64,000 nucleotides of DNA from Actinomyces ruminicola (GTDB lineage Bacteria; Actinomycetota; Actinomycetes; Actinomycetales; Actinomycetaceae): contig NZ_FNIM01000004.1 in assembly GCF_900103885.1 (NCBI RefSeq), forward strand, positions 62,001 to 126,000, read 5' to 3'. A model generated the notes under the pieces. That model was not told the DNA's origin and searched no databases. It saw nothing but the letters and a program-made list of their open reading frames with translations. Made by a program: the position numbers and the translations under genes. This document shows, piece by piece, positions 45,343-54,887 of this stretch; position 1 is the first letter of the stretch, and each line of letters starts with the position of its first letter.

Positions 45343-45745
45343 TGGGGGACCTCCTCGTCCGTCGAGGCGGGGCGAATGCCCGGGCCTGCCTGCACCTGCG
45401 GCGCGCTCTTGGCGCCACCGTCTTTATGACTACACGCCAAAGAGAGCTCGTGCACGCGGAATGCGCAAACGTTCAACAGGCAACACCGCGCGACGCACCT
45501 ATTTCCTGCTACAAACGCCCGAACCGGGACCTTTACCTGAAACCACAACGCTTTCCGAACTTAGCTTGGCCTCAGCAACACGTAACAACAATGGCGCGGC
45601 ACTGCGTATTCGTGTGTGACCTCGAGTACTTTTTGATTCGTTCGGGTGCAGCCAGGGCTTCACCCGTTCCTTCGTGGAATGCGAACGGCGACATGCCGCT
45701 CGCCCTACGCATCGAGCACGCTGTCGTGCAGAAAGTGAGCAGGCC
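45343..45745. promoter_or_regulatory. Divergent glpA / glpF control region
   Basis: 403 bases between divergent glycerol genes with clearly lower GC than the flanks (for example 45490-45650). No gene and no strong hairpin seen. It must contain the promoters of both operons; I could not assign -35/-10 pairs with confidence. Confidence 0.5.
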
Positions 45746-46480
45746 ATGAGTCTCGCCCAGATCTTCCTCTCGGAGTTCTTCGGGACCTTCATCCTCATTC
45801 TCTTCGGAGCCGGCGTCTGCGCCGCGGTAAACCTCCCCAAGTCCAAGGCCCAGGCCTCCGGCTGGATCGTCATCGCCTTCGGATGGGGACTCGCGGTCTT
45901 CATGGGTGTCTACGCCGCTTACGCGACCGGCGGTCACCTGAACCCGGCGGTCACCATCGGTCTGGCGGTTGCAGGCAAGGACCTCGCCGCCGGCGTCCCT
46001 GCGACGGCGACGAACATCATCGTCTACATCATCGCCCAGATGCTCGGCGCCTTCCTCGGCGCCGTGGCCGCCTGGCTGGCATACAAGAAGCACTTCGACG
46101 AGGAGGCGCCCGCCGACGCCAAGCTCGCCTGCTTCTCCACCGGTCCCGGCATCCGCGCCTACGGCTGGAACATCGTCACCGAGGCCATCGGTACCTTCGC
46201 GCTGGTCGCCTGGGTGCTCTACAACGGCAAGTCCCCCTCCGAGCTCGGCCCCCTGGCCGTGGCCTTCGTGATCGTCGCCATCGGCCTGTCCCTGGGCGGT
46301 CCCACCGGTTACGCCATCAACCCCGCCCGTGACCTCGGCCCGCGCATCGCGCACGCCGTCCTGCCCATTCCCGGTAAGGGCTCCTCCGACTGGGCCTACT
46401 CCTGGGTGCCCGTGGTCGGACCGCTCATCGGCGGCACCGTCGCCGGCCTGCTGATCCCCAACATGGCCGGACTGTTCTGA
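45746..46480 (+). CDS. glpF: Glycerol uptake facilitator
   Basis: Aquaglyceroporin admitting glycerol through the cytoplasmic membrane. The 244-residue product has six membrane segments and both NPA boxes, GGHLNPAVTIG near residue 67 and AINPARDLGPRI near 199; the Asp after the second box marks the glycerol-permeable subgroup. Start ATG 45746 begins the family-typical SLAQIFLSEFFGTFILI. The upstream Met in the open frame lacks a ribosome site. It is followed by glpK after 46 bases. Confidence 0.95.
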   Translation: MSLAQIFLSEFFGTFILILFGAGVCAAVNLPKSKAQASGWIVIAFGWGLAVFMGVYAAYATGGHLNPAVTIGLAVAGKDLAAGVPATATNIIVYIIAQMLGAFLGAVAAWLAYKKHFDEEAPADAKLACFSTGPGIRAYGWNIVTEAIGTFALVAWVLYNGKSPSELGPLAVAFVIVAIGLSLGGPTGYAINPARDLGPRIAHAVLPIPGKGSSDWAYSWVPVVGPLIGGTVAGLLIPNMAGLF

Positions 46481-46526
46481 CGCCGGCCCCGCATATCACA
46501 ACGAAGTGAAGTGAAAGGACTCGTCC

Positions 46527-48065
46527 ATGACTGAGACAACCGAGACCGAGAAGTTCGTCCTGGCGATCGACCAGGGCACCACCTCCAGCCGCGCGATCAT
46601 CTTCAACCACTCCGGCGAGGTCGTCGCCATCGGCCAGAAGGAGTTCACCCAGATCTTCCCCAACCCCGGCTGGGTCGAGCACGACCCGGTCGAGATCTGG
46701 GAGTCGGTGCGCGCCGTCGTCGCCGAGGCCCTGCAGAAGGCGGAGATCAACCGCCACTCGCTGGCCGCCGTCGGCATCACCAACCAGCGCGAGACCACCA
46801 TCGTGTGGGACAAGAACACCGGCGAGCCGATCTACAACGCCATCGTCTGGCAGGACACCCGCACCGCCCCGATCGTCCGTGAGATCGCCGCCGGCGACCC
46901 GCTGGGCACCGAGCGCTACCGGCAGATCACCGGCGAGAACATCTCCACCTACCCCTCGGCCACGAAGGTCAAGTGGATCCTGGACAACGTGCCCGGGGCC
47001 CGCGAGAAGGCCGAGGCCGGGGACCTGCTGTTCGGCACCCCCGACACCTGGGTGGTGTGGAACCTGACCGGCGGCGTCAACGGCGGCGTGCACGTCACCG
47101 ACGTCACCAACGCCTCCCGCACGCTGCTGATGGACGTGCGCACCCTGCAGTGGCGCGAGGACATCTGCGCCGACTTCGGCATCCCGATGTCGATGCTCCC
47201 CGACATCCGCTCCTCCTCGGAGATCTACGGCTACGGCCGCAAGAACGGCCTGCTGATCGACACCCCGATCTCCGGCATCCTCGGCGACCAGCAGGCGGCC
47301 ACCTTCGGCCAGGCCTGCTTCGAGGTCGGCACCGCGAAGAACACCTACGGCACCGGCTGCTTCATGCTCATGAACACCGGTGAGGAGCCCGTGTTCTCCA
47401 AGAACGGCCTGCTGACCACCGTGCTGTACCAGCTCGGCGACGCCAAGCCGGTCTACGCGCTGGAGGGATCGATCGCGGTGGCGGGCTCCCTGGTGCAGTG
47501 GCTGCGCGACAGCCTCGGCATGATCGAGAAGTCGAGCGACATCCAGGCGCTGGCCGAGACGGTCGAGGACAACGGCGGGGTGTACTTCGTGCCCGCCTTC
47601 TCCGGCCTGTTCGCCCCCTACTGGCGCGACGACGCCCGTGGCGTGATCGTGGGCCTGACCCGCTACGCCACCAAGGGCCACATCGCCCGCGCCGTGGAGG
47701 AGTCCACCGCCTTCCAGTCCGCCGAGCTGCTTGACGCGATCAACGCCGACACCGGCGTCCCGCTCAAGGAGCTCAAGGTCGACGGCGGCATGACCAACGA
47801 CGACCTGGTGATGCAGTTCCAGGCGGACCTGTGCGGCGTCGACGTCATCCAGCCGGTGGTGGCCGAGACCACCGCGCTGGGGGCGGCCTACGCGGCCGGC
47901 ATCGCGGTGGGCTTCTGGAACGGCACCGAGGACGTCGTCGCCAACTGGCAGGAGGGCAAGCGCTGGACGCCGTCCATGGACGCCGCCGAGCGCGACCGCA
48001 CCTACCGGCTGTGGAAGAAGGCCGTCACCCGCACCTTCGACTGGGTCGACGACGACGTCAAGTGA
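46527..48065 (+). CDS. glpK: Glycerol kinase
   Basis: Phosphorylates glycerol to sn-glycerol-3-phosphate, trapping it for GlpABC. The 512-residue FGGY-family protein has the N-terminal phosphate-binding loop ([17 protein letters not shown]), [19 protein letters not shown], the catalytic [13 protein letters not shown] and the ATP-binding [12 protein letters not shown] and [16 protein letters not shown] motifs. Preceded by AGTGAAAGGA near 46510-46519. Operon with glpF; a strong hairpin follows. Confidence 0.97.
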   Translation: MTETTETEKFVLAIDQGTTSSRAIIFNHSGEVVAIGQKEFTQIFPNPGWVEHDPVEIWESVRAVVAEALQKAEINRHSLAAVGITNQRETTIVWDKNTGEPIYNAIVWQDTRTAPIVREIAAGDPLGTERYRQITGENISTYPSATKVKWILDNVPGAREKAEAGDLLFGTPDTWVVWNLTGGVNGGVHVTDVTNASRTLLMDVRTLQWREDICADFGIPMSMLPDIRSSSEIYGYGRKNGLLIDTPISGILGDQQAATFGQACFEVGTAKNTYGTGCFMLMNTGEEPVFSKNGLLTTVLYQLGDAKPVYALEGSIAVAGSLVQWLRDSLGMIEKSSDIQALAETVEDNGGVYFVPAFSGLFAPYWRDDARGVIVGLTRYATKGHIARAVEESTAFQSAELLDAINADTGVPLKELKVDGGMTNDDLVMQFQADLCGVDVIQPVVAETTALGAAYAAGIAVGFWNGTEDVVANWQEGKRWTPSMDAAERDRTYRLWKKAVTRTFDWVDDDVK

Positions 48066-48164
48066 CCGCCCGCGCCGCACGGGCGGCCTGAACGTCGTCC
48101 GTACGCGACTCGTGCGATCACCGCGGCGGACTGACGCAGAAGCGTCCCCTCGGCGGTAGCGCAT

Positions 48165-48197
48165 TGGGGCCCGGCACCACCACGGTGCCGGGCCCCA
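48165..48197 (+). terminator. 14-bp hairpin after glpFK
   Basis: A perfect 14-bp stem (48165-48178 with 48184-48197) around the 5-base loop ACCAC, 100 bases after the glpK stop. No T-run. It separates glpFK from lldP. Confidence 0.75.
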
Positions 48198-48363
48198 TGC
48201 CATGCCGGGGCAGGTCCGCCGCCGAAGTGGTGGGGAATCCACACAGGCCTGCCGAGCCTCACACGTCGAGACCGAAAAGATGAGATGATCCGCTCGTCAC
48301 GGCCGCGGCAACCGACGCCCTGCGGTCCCGACACCGACGCCCCCGACCCGTCCGGAACCCACC

Positions 48364-50040
48364 ATGACACTCACCGCACCACTGCTCGCAACGGCATTCA
48401 CCCCCTCAACGACCGCCGTCGGCGGCAATGTCTTCATCACCGCGATCGTCGGCCTGCTGCCGCTGATCGCGTTCTTCGTGCTCATGGGCGCCTTCAAGGT
48501 CGCCACCCACTGGTGCGCGATCATCTCCCTGGCGCTCTCGGCCGTGATCGCCGTCGTGGCCTTCCACATGCCGGTGGGGATGACGGCGCTGTCGGCCACC
48601 CAGGGCCTGGCCATGGGATTCGTGCCGATCATCTACATCATCATCGCGGCCGTCTGGCTGTACAACCTGACCGAGACCTCCGGGCGCAGCCAGGACCTGA
48701 AGGCCGTGTTCAACACGATCGGCAAGGGCGACCAGCGCGCCCAGGCCCTCATCGTCGCCTTCTGCTTCTGCGGGCTGCTGGAGGGACTGGCCGGCTTCGG
48801 CGCGCCGGTGGCCATCACCGCAGCCATGCTGGTGACCCTGGGCGTGCCCAAGATCAAGGCGGCGATCGCCACGATCGTGGGCAACGGCATTTACGTCGGC
48901 TTCGGCGCCATGTCCATCCCGACGACCACCGCCGGGAACCTGGGCGGCGAGGACCCGGTCTCGGTGGCCCAGAACATGGGTCACCTGACCTCGATCATCT
49001 GCGTGCTGGTGCCGTTCCTGCTGCTGTTCATCCTCGACGGCGCCCGCGGCATCCGGCAGCTGTGGCCGCTGGCCCTGGTGGCGGGGATCGCGGCCGGCGT
49101 CGGCCACTTCGTCACCCCCGGCGTCTCCTACGAGCTGACCTCCGTGGTGGGCGCCCTGCTCGCCTTCGCCGCCTGCTACCTGTTCCTGCTGGTGTGGAAG
49201 CCGACCACGCCCGACGAGTACCACTCGGAGATCGACGGCGCGGACAAGCCCGACCGCGAGCGCGTCGTCCTGGCGCTGCTGCCCTACGTGCTGGTCGTCG
49301 TCATCATCGCCATCACCAAGCTGTGGAAGTTCGGCGTGGACCTGTCCGCCGTGCTGTCGAGCACCGACGTCAAGATCCCGTGGCCGGGCGTCTACGGGGA
49401 CCTGCTCACCGCCGACGGCGAGGCCTCCACCTCCGCCATCTACAACCTGCAGACGCTGTCCAACCCGGGCACCTGGATCCTGCTCACGGCGGTGATCGTG
49501 TGCGTGGTCTATGGCACCCGCTCCTCGGGCGGACGCTTCCAGACCTCCATCGGCGCCATGTTCGCGGTGCTGCCGCGCACGATCTTCACGCTGCGCATGT
49601 CGATCCTCACCATCGCCTCCGTGATGGCGCTGGCCTACGTCATGAACTTCTCGGGCCAGACCACCGCCGTCGGCGCCGCCCTGGCGACCACCGGCGCCGC
49701 CTTCGCCTTCCTCTCCCCCGTACTGGGCTGGATCGGTACGGCGGTGGCGGGCTCGGCCACCAGCGCCGGCGCGCTGTTCGCCAACCTGCAGGCGACCGCC
49801 GCCGCGCAGGCGAACCTGGACCCGCGCATCCTGCTGGCCGCCAACACCATCGGCGGCGGCCTGGGCAAGATCGTCTCCCCGCAGAACCTGGCGGTGGTCA
49901 CCACGGCCGTGGACGCCCCCGGCACCGACGCGGAGATCCTCAAGAAGTCCGCCCCCTACTCGATCGGCCTGCTGCTGGTGCTGTGCTGCCTGGTGCTGGC
50001 CGCCTCCCAGGGCTGGCTGGGCGCCTACATGCCGGCCTGA
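48364..50040 (+). CDS. lldP: L-lactate permease
   Basis: Proton-coupled lactate uptake carrier of the LctP family. The 558-residue product has 12 or more hydrophobic segments and family motifs (GLLEGLAGFGAPVAI, NGIYVGFGAMSIPTT, MNFSGQTTAVGAALA, NTIGGGLGKIVSPQNLAV). It stands in the same direction as the lactate-oxidation operon lutABC 1.8 kb downstream, which would use the imported lactate. It is separated from glpFK by a hairpin, so it probably has its own promoter in 48198-48363. Confidence 0.95.
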   Translation: MTLTAPLLATAFTPSTTAVGGNVFITAIVGLLPLIAFFVLMGAFKVATHWCAIISLALSAVIAVVAFHMPVGMTALSATQGLAMGFVPIIYIIIAAVWLYNLTETSGRSQDLKAVFNTIGKGDQRAQALIVAFCFCGLLEGLAGFGAPVAITAAMLVTLGVPKIKAAIATIVGNGIYVGFGAMSIPTTTAGNLGGEDPVSVAQNMGHLTSIICVLVPFLLLFILDGARGIRQLWPLALVAGIAAGVGHFVTPGVSYELTSVVGALLAFAACYLFLLVWKPTTPDEYHSEIDGADKPDRERVVLALLPYVLVVVIIAITKLWKFGVDLSAVLSSTDVKIPWPGVYGDLLTADGEASTSAIYNLQTLSNPGTWILLTAVIVCVVYGTRSSGGRFQTSIGAMFAVLPRTIFTLRMSILTIASVMALAYVMNFSGQTTAVGAALATTGAAFAFLSPVLGWIGTAVAGSATSAGALFANLQATAAAQANLDPRILLAANTIGGGLGKIVSPQNLAVVTTAVDAPGTDAEILKKSAPYSIGLLLVLCCLVLAASQGWLGAYMPA

Positions 50041-50129
50041 CGGTGGCACCGGAGAGTTCGACCGGGGGCCGTTTGTCGGATACGGCCGCTTCCTCCCCAG
50101 CCACTCCGCGTTCGCGGTGGCCTCGGGAG

Positions 50130-50753
50130 GTGGGGGCCGTATCCGGGCTCCCACGGTCGTACTCGGGCCGGCGGGTATGCGCCCGACTCCCGAGGTGCGG
50201 GCTTCTCAGCGCACTGGCCGTCTGCACGGCTCTGCTCCTTGCAGCCTGCTCGGTTACTCCCCTCCCGGGTCGGGACGCCCAGCCGGACAGCACGCAGGAT
50301 GCGCGTTTCGCCGAGTTCACGCAGTACGTGCCCGATCCGCTGACCGTGCAGACCTCCCTGGACTCGGTCACCAGCCGCATGCCGGCCATGGGCGCCACAG
50401 GCACGCACTTGGTCATGCAGGAGAGGGTCAAGAAGAACGAGTCCCGGCTGCCTGAGCCCGACCGGCCCTACTGGTTCCACGCCGTCATCGAAGTCGACCA
50501 GGCCACCAGCCGGGCGCTGGGTGACGCCGCGACCACCGCTCCCGACCTGCTGCCGCCGATCCACCCCGACCTGCACCAGTACGTCCCCCAGGAATGCACC
50601 TTCGTCACCGTCCCGGAGTCCGACGCGAACCGGATTCTTGACACTGAGAACGCCGACCTCGTGGGCGGCTCGGAGCGGTTCACCGTGGATGAGCTGGCAC
50701 TGTCCACCGACTGCAACCTCGTCGTCATGGTCGGCACCGGGCACTACTCCTGA
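50130..50753 (+). CDS. Lipoprotein of unknown function
   Basis: About 207 residues. A hydrophobic signal segment (LLSALAVCTALLLAAC) ends in a lipobox Cys, and the mature ~165 residues are polar and globular (FAEFTQYVPDPLTVQTSLD; YWFHAVIEVDQATSRALGD; CTFVTVPESDANRILD). Start uncertain: GTG 50130 (used here) overlaps GGGAGG; GTG 50043 and a TTG near 50073 are also in frame. It lies behind lldP in the same direction. No family recognised; it ends with two Cys-containing segments. Confidence 0.7.
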   Translation: MGAVSGLPRSYSGRRVCARLPRCGLLSALAVCTALLLAACSVTPLPGRDAQPDSTQDARFAEFTQYVPDPLTVQTSLDSVTSRMPAMGATGTHLVMQERVKKNESRLPEPDRPYWFHAVIEVDQATSRALGDAATTAPDLLPPIHPDLHQYVPQECTFVTVPESDANRILDTENADLVGGSERFTVDELALSTDCNLVVMVGTGHYS

Positions 50754-51801
50754 CAGCTCCCGGGGCCGCCGACCCGGCGAACTCCTGGCGGGCCACAGCA
50801 CGTCCTCGACGACGGACCCGCGTGCTCAGTGCCAGAACTCGATCTGCCGCTGGCGTTACTCGCTTGCCATGCCGGCGCACCAGTCGGCACAACAGAGGGG
50901 AGCCACCCGGCTGGGACCCGGATGACTCCCCGACGCAAGCGGCTCAGCTGAACCACTTGCTGAGGGCATCCACAAGGACACCGATGGCCCGGATCATTTG
51001 AGCCAGTGATTGGAACAGTTCGCCCAGCTTCCGGGCCACTCCCTTGCCCCTGCGGACTTCGGCATGTCGGCCTCTCGGCTCGGACACGGCCCCCACCTCC
51101 TACCTGGCTCCTACCTTCTCGGCCAAGGACTGGACTGTTCCGAGAGTAGGTGCCGAAGCAGGCTGTTCCAGCCTAGGTGACAGCAACGACACGAATCGGT
51201 ACGGTCTGGGCGGTCAACCGCCTGGTGGTGCGCTCACCCGCACAGAGCCGGGAACACCATCGGGATTTGCTGCCGCCATCTCCCGCAGCCCGCTCTCTAC
51301 TACGCCACTTCGGTGTTGGGTACGCCGGTTAGCGGTTGGTTGAAGGCCTCACAGGCATACAATCAACCGCTAACCGGCGTAGTAGAGGTCGATCCGGCGT
51401 AGCAAAGAACGGCGTCCCCGACGTCCAGCGACCAGGAGCCTCGGCCACGCCATTGGCCACCACCATCCCGCCGACCGACAGCGGTCGGCTCCATCCCACC
51501 GGGGCGTCAACACAGCCACCCGCCAGGACTCCCGCGCCTGCGCCGCTTCGCCTTGGCGCCGGCTTGGCCGCAGGTGAGGAAAACCGAAGGCCGGGCTTGC
51601 GCAATGCGACCCCCGACATACCCGTGGCATCGCCGGAACCGGCCGCGCCGCAACCCCCACAGTTCCCACTTTCAGGCGTGATACCAGGCTTCCCCGAGCG
51701 ATCACCAAGGTTCCCCATACAGGCGGTGGAGCGACCCCGGTCACTGCCCTAATCTGGTCACGGTTACGCCAAAGCTGTCGTGGAGGAAAGGACCCCATCC
51801 C
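50754..51801. other. 1.05-kb intergenic region with nested inverted repeats
   Basis: No convincing gene. The longest frame (51336-51752) is Pro/Arg/Thr-rich, has no ribosome site and starts inside a palindrome. The middle holds two interlocking inverted repeats (51295-51387, listed separately). The last 30 bases carry GGAGGAAAGGA, the ribosome site of lutA. The region may be a degraded gene remnant or the leader of the lactate operon. Confidence 0.5.
51295..51387. repeat. Interlocking inverted repeats upstream of lutABC
   Basis: An 18-bp perfect inverted repeat (51321-51338 with 51364-51381, 25-base spacer) overlaps a second one of 12 bp (51295-51306 with 51376-51387). Both use 51376-51381, so the two stems exclude each other, like an antiterminator and terminator; alternatively they are nested ends of a small mobile element remnant. 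The centre has no T-tract. Confidence 0.7.
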
Positions 51802-52602
51802 GTGCGCATAGCACTATTCGCCACGTGTCTGGCAGACACGATGTTCCCCCAGGCCGCGCAGGCCACCGTCACCATTCTCGAACGTCTCGGCCACGAGGTC
51901 GTCTTCCCCCAGGGGCAGGCCTGCTGCGGCCAGATGCACGCCAACACCGGCTACTTCAAGCAGGCCGCCTCCATCGTGGAGAACCACGTCAAGACCTTCG
52001 AGCCCGTCCTGGACGGGGAGTGGGACGCCGTCGTCGTCCCCTCCGGATCCTGCGCGGGGGCCGCCCGGCACGAGCAGCGGCTGGTGGCCGAGCACGTGGG
52101 AGACACCGCCCTGGTCAAGCGGGTGGACGCCCTGAGCGAGTACACCTACGACATCTCCGAGTTCCTCATCGACGTGCTCGGCCTGGAGGACGTGGGCGCC
52201 TACTTCCCGCACACCGTCACCTACCACCCCACCTGCCACTCCATGCGGGTGGCGCACGTCGGGGACCGCCCCTACCGGCTGCTGCGCGCCGTCGAGGGAC
52301 TGACCCTCATCGAGTTGCCGGATGAGAAGGTCTGCTGCGGCTTCGGCGGCACCTTCTCCATCAAGAACTCCGATACCTCCACGGCGATGGTCGCGGACAA
52401 GGCCGCCAACGTCATGTCCACCGGCGCCGAGGTGCTGTGCACCGGCGACTACTCCTGCCTGATGAACATCGGCGGGGCCCTGTCCCGCGTCAACTCCGGC
52501 GTGCGCGTCATGCACCTGGCGGAGATCCTCGCCTCCACCAAGGAGACCCCCTTCGAAGGCCACGCCTCCTTCCAGCCCAGCAAGGACCAGGTGAGACTGT
52601 AA
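51802..52602 (+). CDS. lutA: Lactate utilisation protein A (LutA/LldE)
   Basis: Fe-S oxidoreductase subunit of the LutABC complex, which oxidises L-lactate to pyruvate. The 266-residue product has two CCG domains, FPQGQACCGQMHANTGYF near residue 42 and DEKVCCGFGGTFSIKN near 177, each binding a cluster. GTG 51802 is preceded by GGAGGAAAGGA. The stop shares one base with the lutB ATG (TAATG), so translation is coupled. Confidence 0.95.
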   Translation: MRIALFATCLADTMFPQAAQATVTILERLGHEVVFPQGQACCGQMHANTGYFKQAASIVENHVKTFEPVLDGEWDAVVVPSGSCAGAARHEQRLVAEHVGDTALVKRVDALSEYTYDISEFLIDVLGLEDVGAYFPHTVTYHPTCHSMRVAHVGDRPYRLLRAVEGLTLIELPDEKVCCGFGGTFSIKNSDTSTAMVADKAANVMSTGAEVLCTGDYSCLMNIGGALSRVNSGVRVMHLAEILASTKETPFEGHASFQPSKDQVRL

Positions 52603-54182
52603 TGACCCAGACATTTCTAGGTATGCCGGCCGCATCCCCCGACGAGCAGCCCCACACCGGCGGCTGGCGCACCAACGTTGAAGTCCCGCAGGACACGCTG
52701 CGCTGGGGCCACACCTTCCCCGAGGGCGCGCACAAGACCCTCGCCAACACCCAGATGCGCCGCAACCTGGGCCACGCCACGCGCACCATCCGCAACAAGC
52801 GGCAGCTGCGCGTCGACGAGATGCCGGACTGGGAGGACCTGCGGGAGGCGGCCGAGGCCGTCAAGTTCGAGGTGGCCTCCCGCCTGCCCGAGCTGCTGGA
52901 GCAGTTCGAGGCGAATGTGACCGCCAACGGCGGCATTGTCCACTGGGCCCGCGACGCCGCCGAGGCCAACCGGATAGTCGCGGACATCATCAAGTCCAAG
53001 GGCGTCGACGACGTCGTCAAGGTCAAGTCCATGGCCACCCAGGAGACCAACCTCAACGAGTACCTGGCGGACGAGGGCATCACCGCCCACGAGACCGACC
53101 TGGCGGAGATGATCGTCCAGCTGGCCGACGACATGCCCTCCCACATCGTGGTCCCGGCGATCCACCGCAACCGCTCCGAGGTGCGCGGCATCTTCCTGGA
53201 TCGCATGGGCGACGCCCCCGAGGACCTGTCGGACAAGCCCGAGGAGCTCGCCGGCGCCGCACGCGCGCACCTGCGCCGGAAGTTCCTCCACGCCAAGGTG
53301 GCCGTCTCCGGCACCAATATGGGCATCGCGGAGACGGGCACGGTCTCGATCTTCGAGTCCGAGGGCAACGGGCGCATGTGCCTGACCCTGCCGGACACGC
53401 TGATCACCCTCATGGGCATCGAGAAGCTGGTCCCCCGCTACCAGGACGCGGAGATCTTCACCCAGCTGCTGCCCCGCTCCGCCACCGGCGAGCGCATGAA
53501 CCCCTACACCTCCATGTGGACGGGCGTCACCCCCGGTGACGGCCCCCAGGAGTTCCACCTCATCCTCATGGACAACGGCCGCACCAAGGTGCTCGCCGAC
53601 CCGATCGGCAGGCAGGCACTGGCCTGCATCCGCTGCGGCTCGTGCATGAACATCTGCCCGGTCTACCAGCACACCGGCGGCCATGCCTACGGCTCGGTAT
53701 ACCCCGGCCCGATCGGCTCGATCCTCACCCCCCAGCTCACGCAGGGGCTCGACGACGACGATCCGGTCCACACCCTGCCCTTCGCCTCCTCCCTGTGCGG
53801 GGCCTGCGCGGAGGTGTGCCCGGTCAAGATCAACATTCCCACCATCCTCATCCACCTGCGCGCCCGCAGCGTGGACGTCAAGCGCCGCCTGGTGCCGGAC
53901 ATGTGGGACGTGGCCATGAATGCCACCGCGCCGATCATGTCCAACGGCAAGGCCTGGCTGGCCGCCACCGAGGGGGTCAAGGCCACGCGCCTGCTCGGGA
54001 AGGACGGGCGGATCGGCGCCCTGCCGTTCCCCGCCTCGCTGTGGACGCGCTCACGCGACCTGCCCGTGGCTCCCAAGGAGTCGCTGCGGCACTGGTGGAA
54101 GCGCACTCACCCGGACGGCGTCACCCCCGCCCGTACGGTTGCCGACGCCGCCGCACAGTCCACCCCCGAGGAGAACCGCTGA
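52602..54182 (+). CDS. lutB: Lactate utilisation protein B (LutB/LldF)
   Basis: 526 residues: an N-terminal LUD domain (about 40-340, with KVAVSGTNMGIAETGTVSIF) and a C-terminal ferredoxin region with two Cys sets, CIRCGSCMNICP and CGACAEVCP, carrying electrons from lactate oxidation. ATG 52602 overlaps the lutA stop by one base; the end overlaps lutC by one base (TGATG). Full family length. Confidence 0.95.
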   Translation: MTQTFLGMPAASPDEQPHTGGWRTNVEVPQDTLRWGHTFPEGAHKTLANTQMRRNLGHATRTIRNKRQLRVDEMPDWEDLREAAEAVKFEVASRLPELLEQFEANVTANGGIVHWARDAAEANRIVADIIKSKGVDDVVKVKSMATQETNLNEYLADEGITAHETDLAEMIVQLADDMPSHIVVPAIHRNRSEVRGIFLDRMGDAPEDLSDKPEELAGAARAHLRRKFLHAKVAVSGTNMGIAETGTVSIFESEGNGRMCLTLPDTLITLMGIEKLVPRYQDAEIFTQLLPRSATGERMNPYTSMWTGVTPGDGPQEFHLILMDNGRTKVLADPIGRQALACIRCGSCMNICPVYQHTGGHAYGSVYPGPIGSILTPQLTQGLDDDDPVHTLPFASSLCGACAEVCPVKINIPTILIHLRARSVDVKRRLVPDMWDVAMNATAPIMSNGKAWLAATEGVKATRLLGKDGRIGALPFPASLWTRSRDLPVAPKESLRHWWKRTHPDGVTPARTVADAAAQSTPEENR

Positions 54183-54835
54183 TGGATGCCAAGACCGCAA
54201 TTCTCGCCCGCGCCCGCGAGGCCATCTCCCGCTCCCAGCAGGGCCGGCCCGTGCGGGATATCCCCCGCAACTACATCCGGGTGGGCGCCGACGCCCCCGG
54301 CTCCGAGCCGGTGGTGGCGGACATGGTCGAGAAGCTCGAGGACTACTCCGCCAAGGTGGTGTTGGCGCCCAAGGACGCCGCCGTCCTGGACGCCATCGAT
54401 GAGCTGCTCGGGGCGGCCACGAGCGTCGTCGTCCCCGCCGGGCTGCCGCAGGCCTACAAGGAGGCGGCCGCGCGCGGCGGGCGCACGGTGCGCGAGGACT
54501 CGCGGGAGGAGCCGATCCCGACCCTGGAGCTCGACCAGATCGACGCGGTGCTGACCTGCTCGCGCGTGGGGATCTCCCTGTCGGGCACGATCTGCCTGGA
54601 CGGCGAGCCCGACCAGGGGCGGCGCGCCATCACGCTGGTGCCGGACAAGCACGTGGTGGTCCTGGAGCGGGAGATGATCATGCCGACGGTCCCGCAGGCG
54701 GTGGACGTGCTCGGGCAGCACCCGACGCGCCCGACCACCTGGATCGCCGGCGGCTCGGCCACCTCCGACATCGAGCTGGTGCGCGTCAACGGCGTGCACG
54801 GCCCGCGCAACCTGGGCGTCGTCATCGCGCACTGA
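54182..54835 (+). CDS. lutC: Lactate utilisation protein C (LutC/LldG)
   Basis: 217-residue LUD-domain protein, third subunit of LutABC. Typical segments are AILARAREAISRS at the N-terminus, VLTCSRVGISLSGTICLDG and the C-terminal TWIAGGSATSDIELVRVNGVHGPRN, which is diagnostic of LUD proteins. The start overlaps the lutB stop. A strong hairpin (54912-54947) follows, inside the start of the next gene. Confidence 0.95.
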   Translation: MDAKTAILARAREAISRSQQGRPVRDIPRNYIRVGADAPGSEPVVADMVEKLEDYSAKVVLAPKDAAVLDAIDELLGAATSVVVPAGLPQAYKEAAARGGRTVREDSREEPIPTLELDQIDAVLTCSRVGISLSGTICLDGEPDQGRRAITLVPDKHVVVLEREMIMPTVPQAVDVLGQHPTRPTTWIAGGSATSDIELVRVNGVHGPRNLGVVIAH

Positions 54836-54887
54836 CGCCCCGCGCGGGAGGCACTCGCACCCCGGCGCAACCCTGCGACGCACGGCC

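Noticed and set aside
46425-48242. Minus-strand frame opposite glpK
   Set aside because: Shadow of glycerol kinase, as is 48406-50154 opposite lldP.
48285-50753. Single long reading frame through lldP into the lipoprotein
   Set aside because: The frame is out of phase with lldP over its first 1.7 kb and has Arg/Gly/His shadow composition; only its last part (about 50130-50753) is a gene.
51336-51752. Plus-strand frame in the 50754-51801 gap
   Set aside because: Begins inside an inverted repeat, lacks a ribosome site, and is Pro/Thr/Arg-rich throughout.
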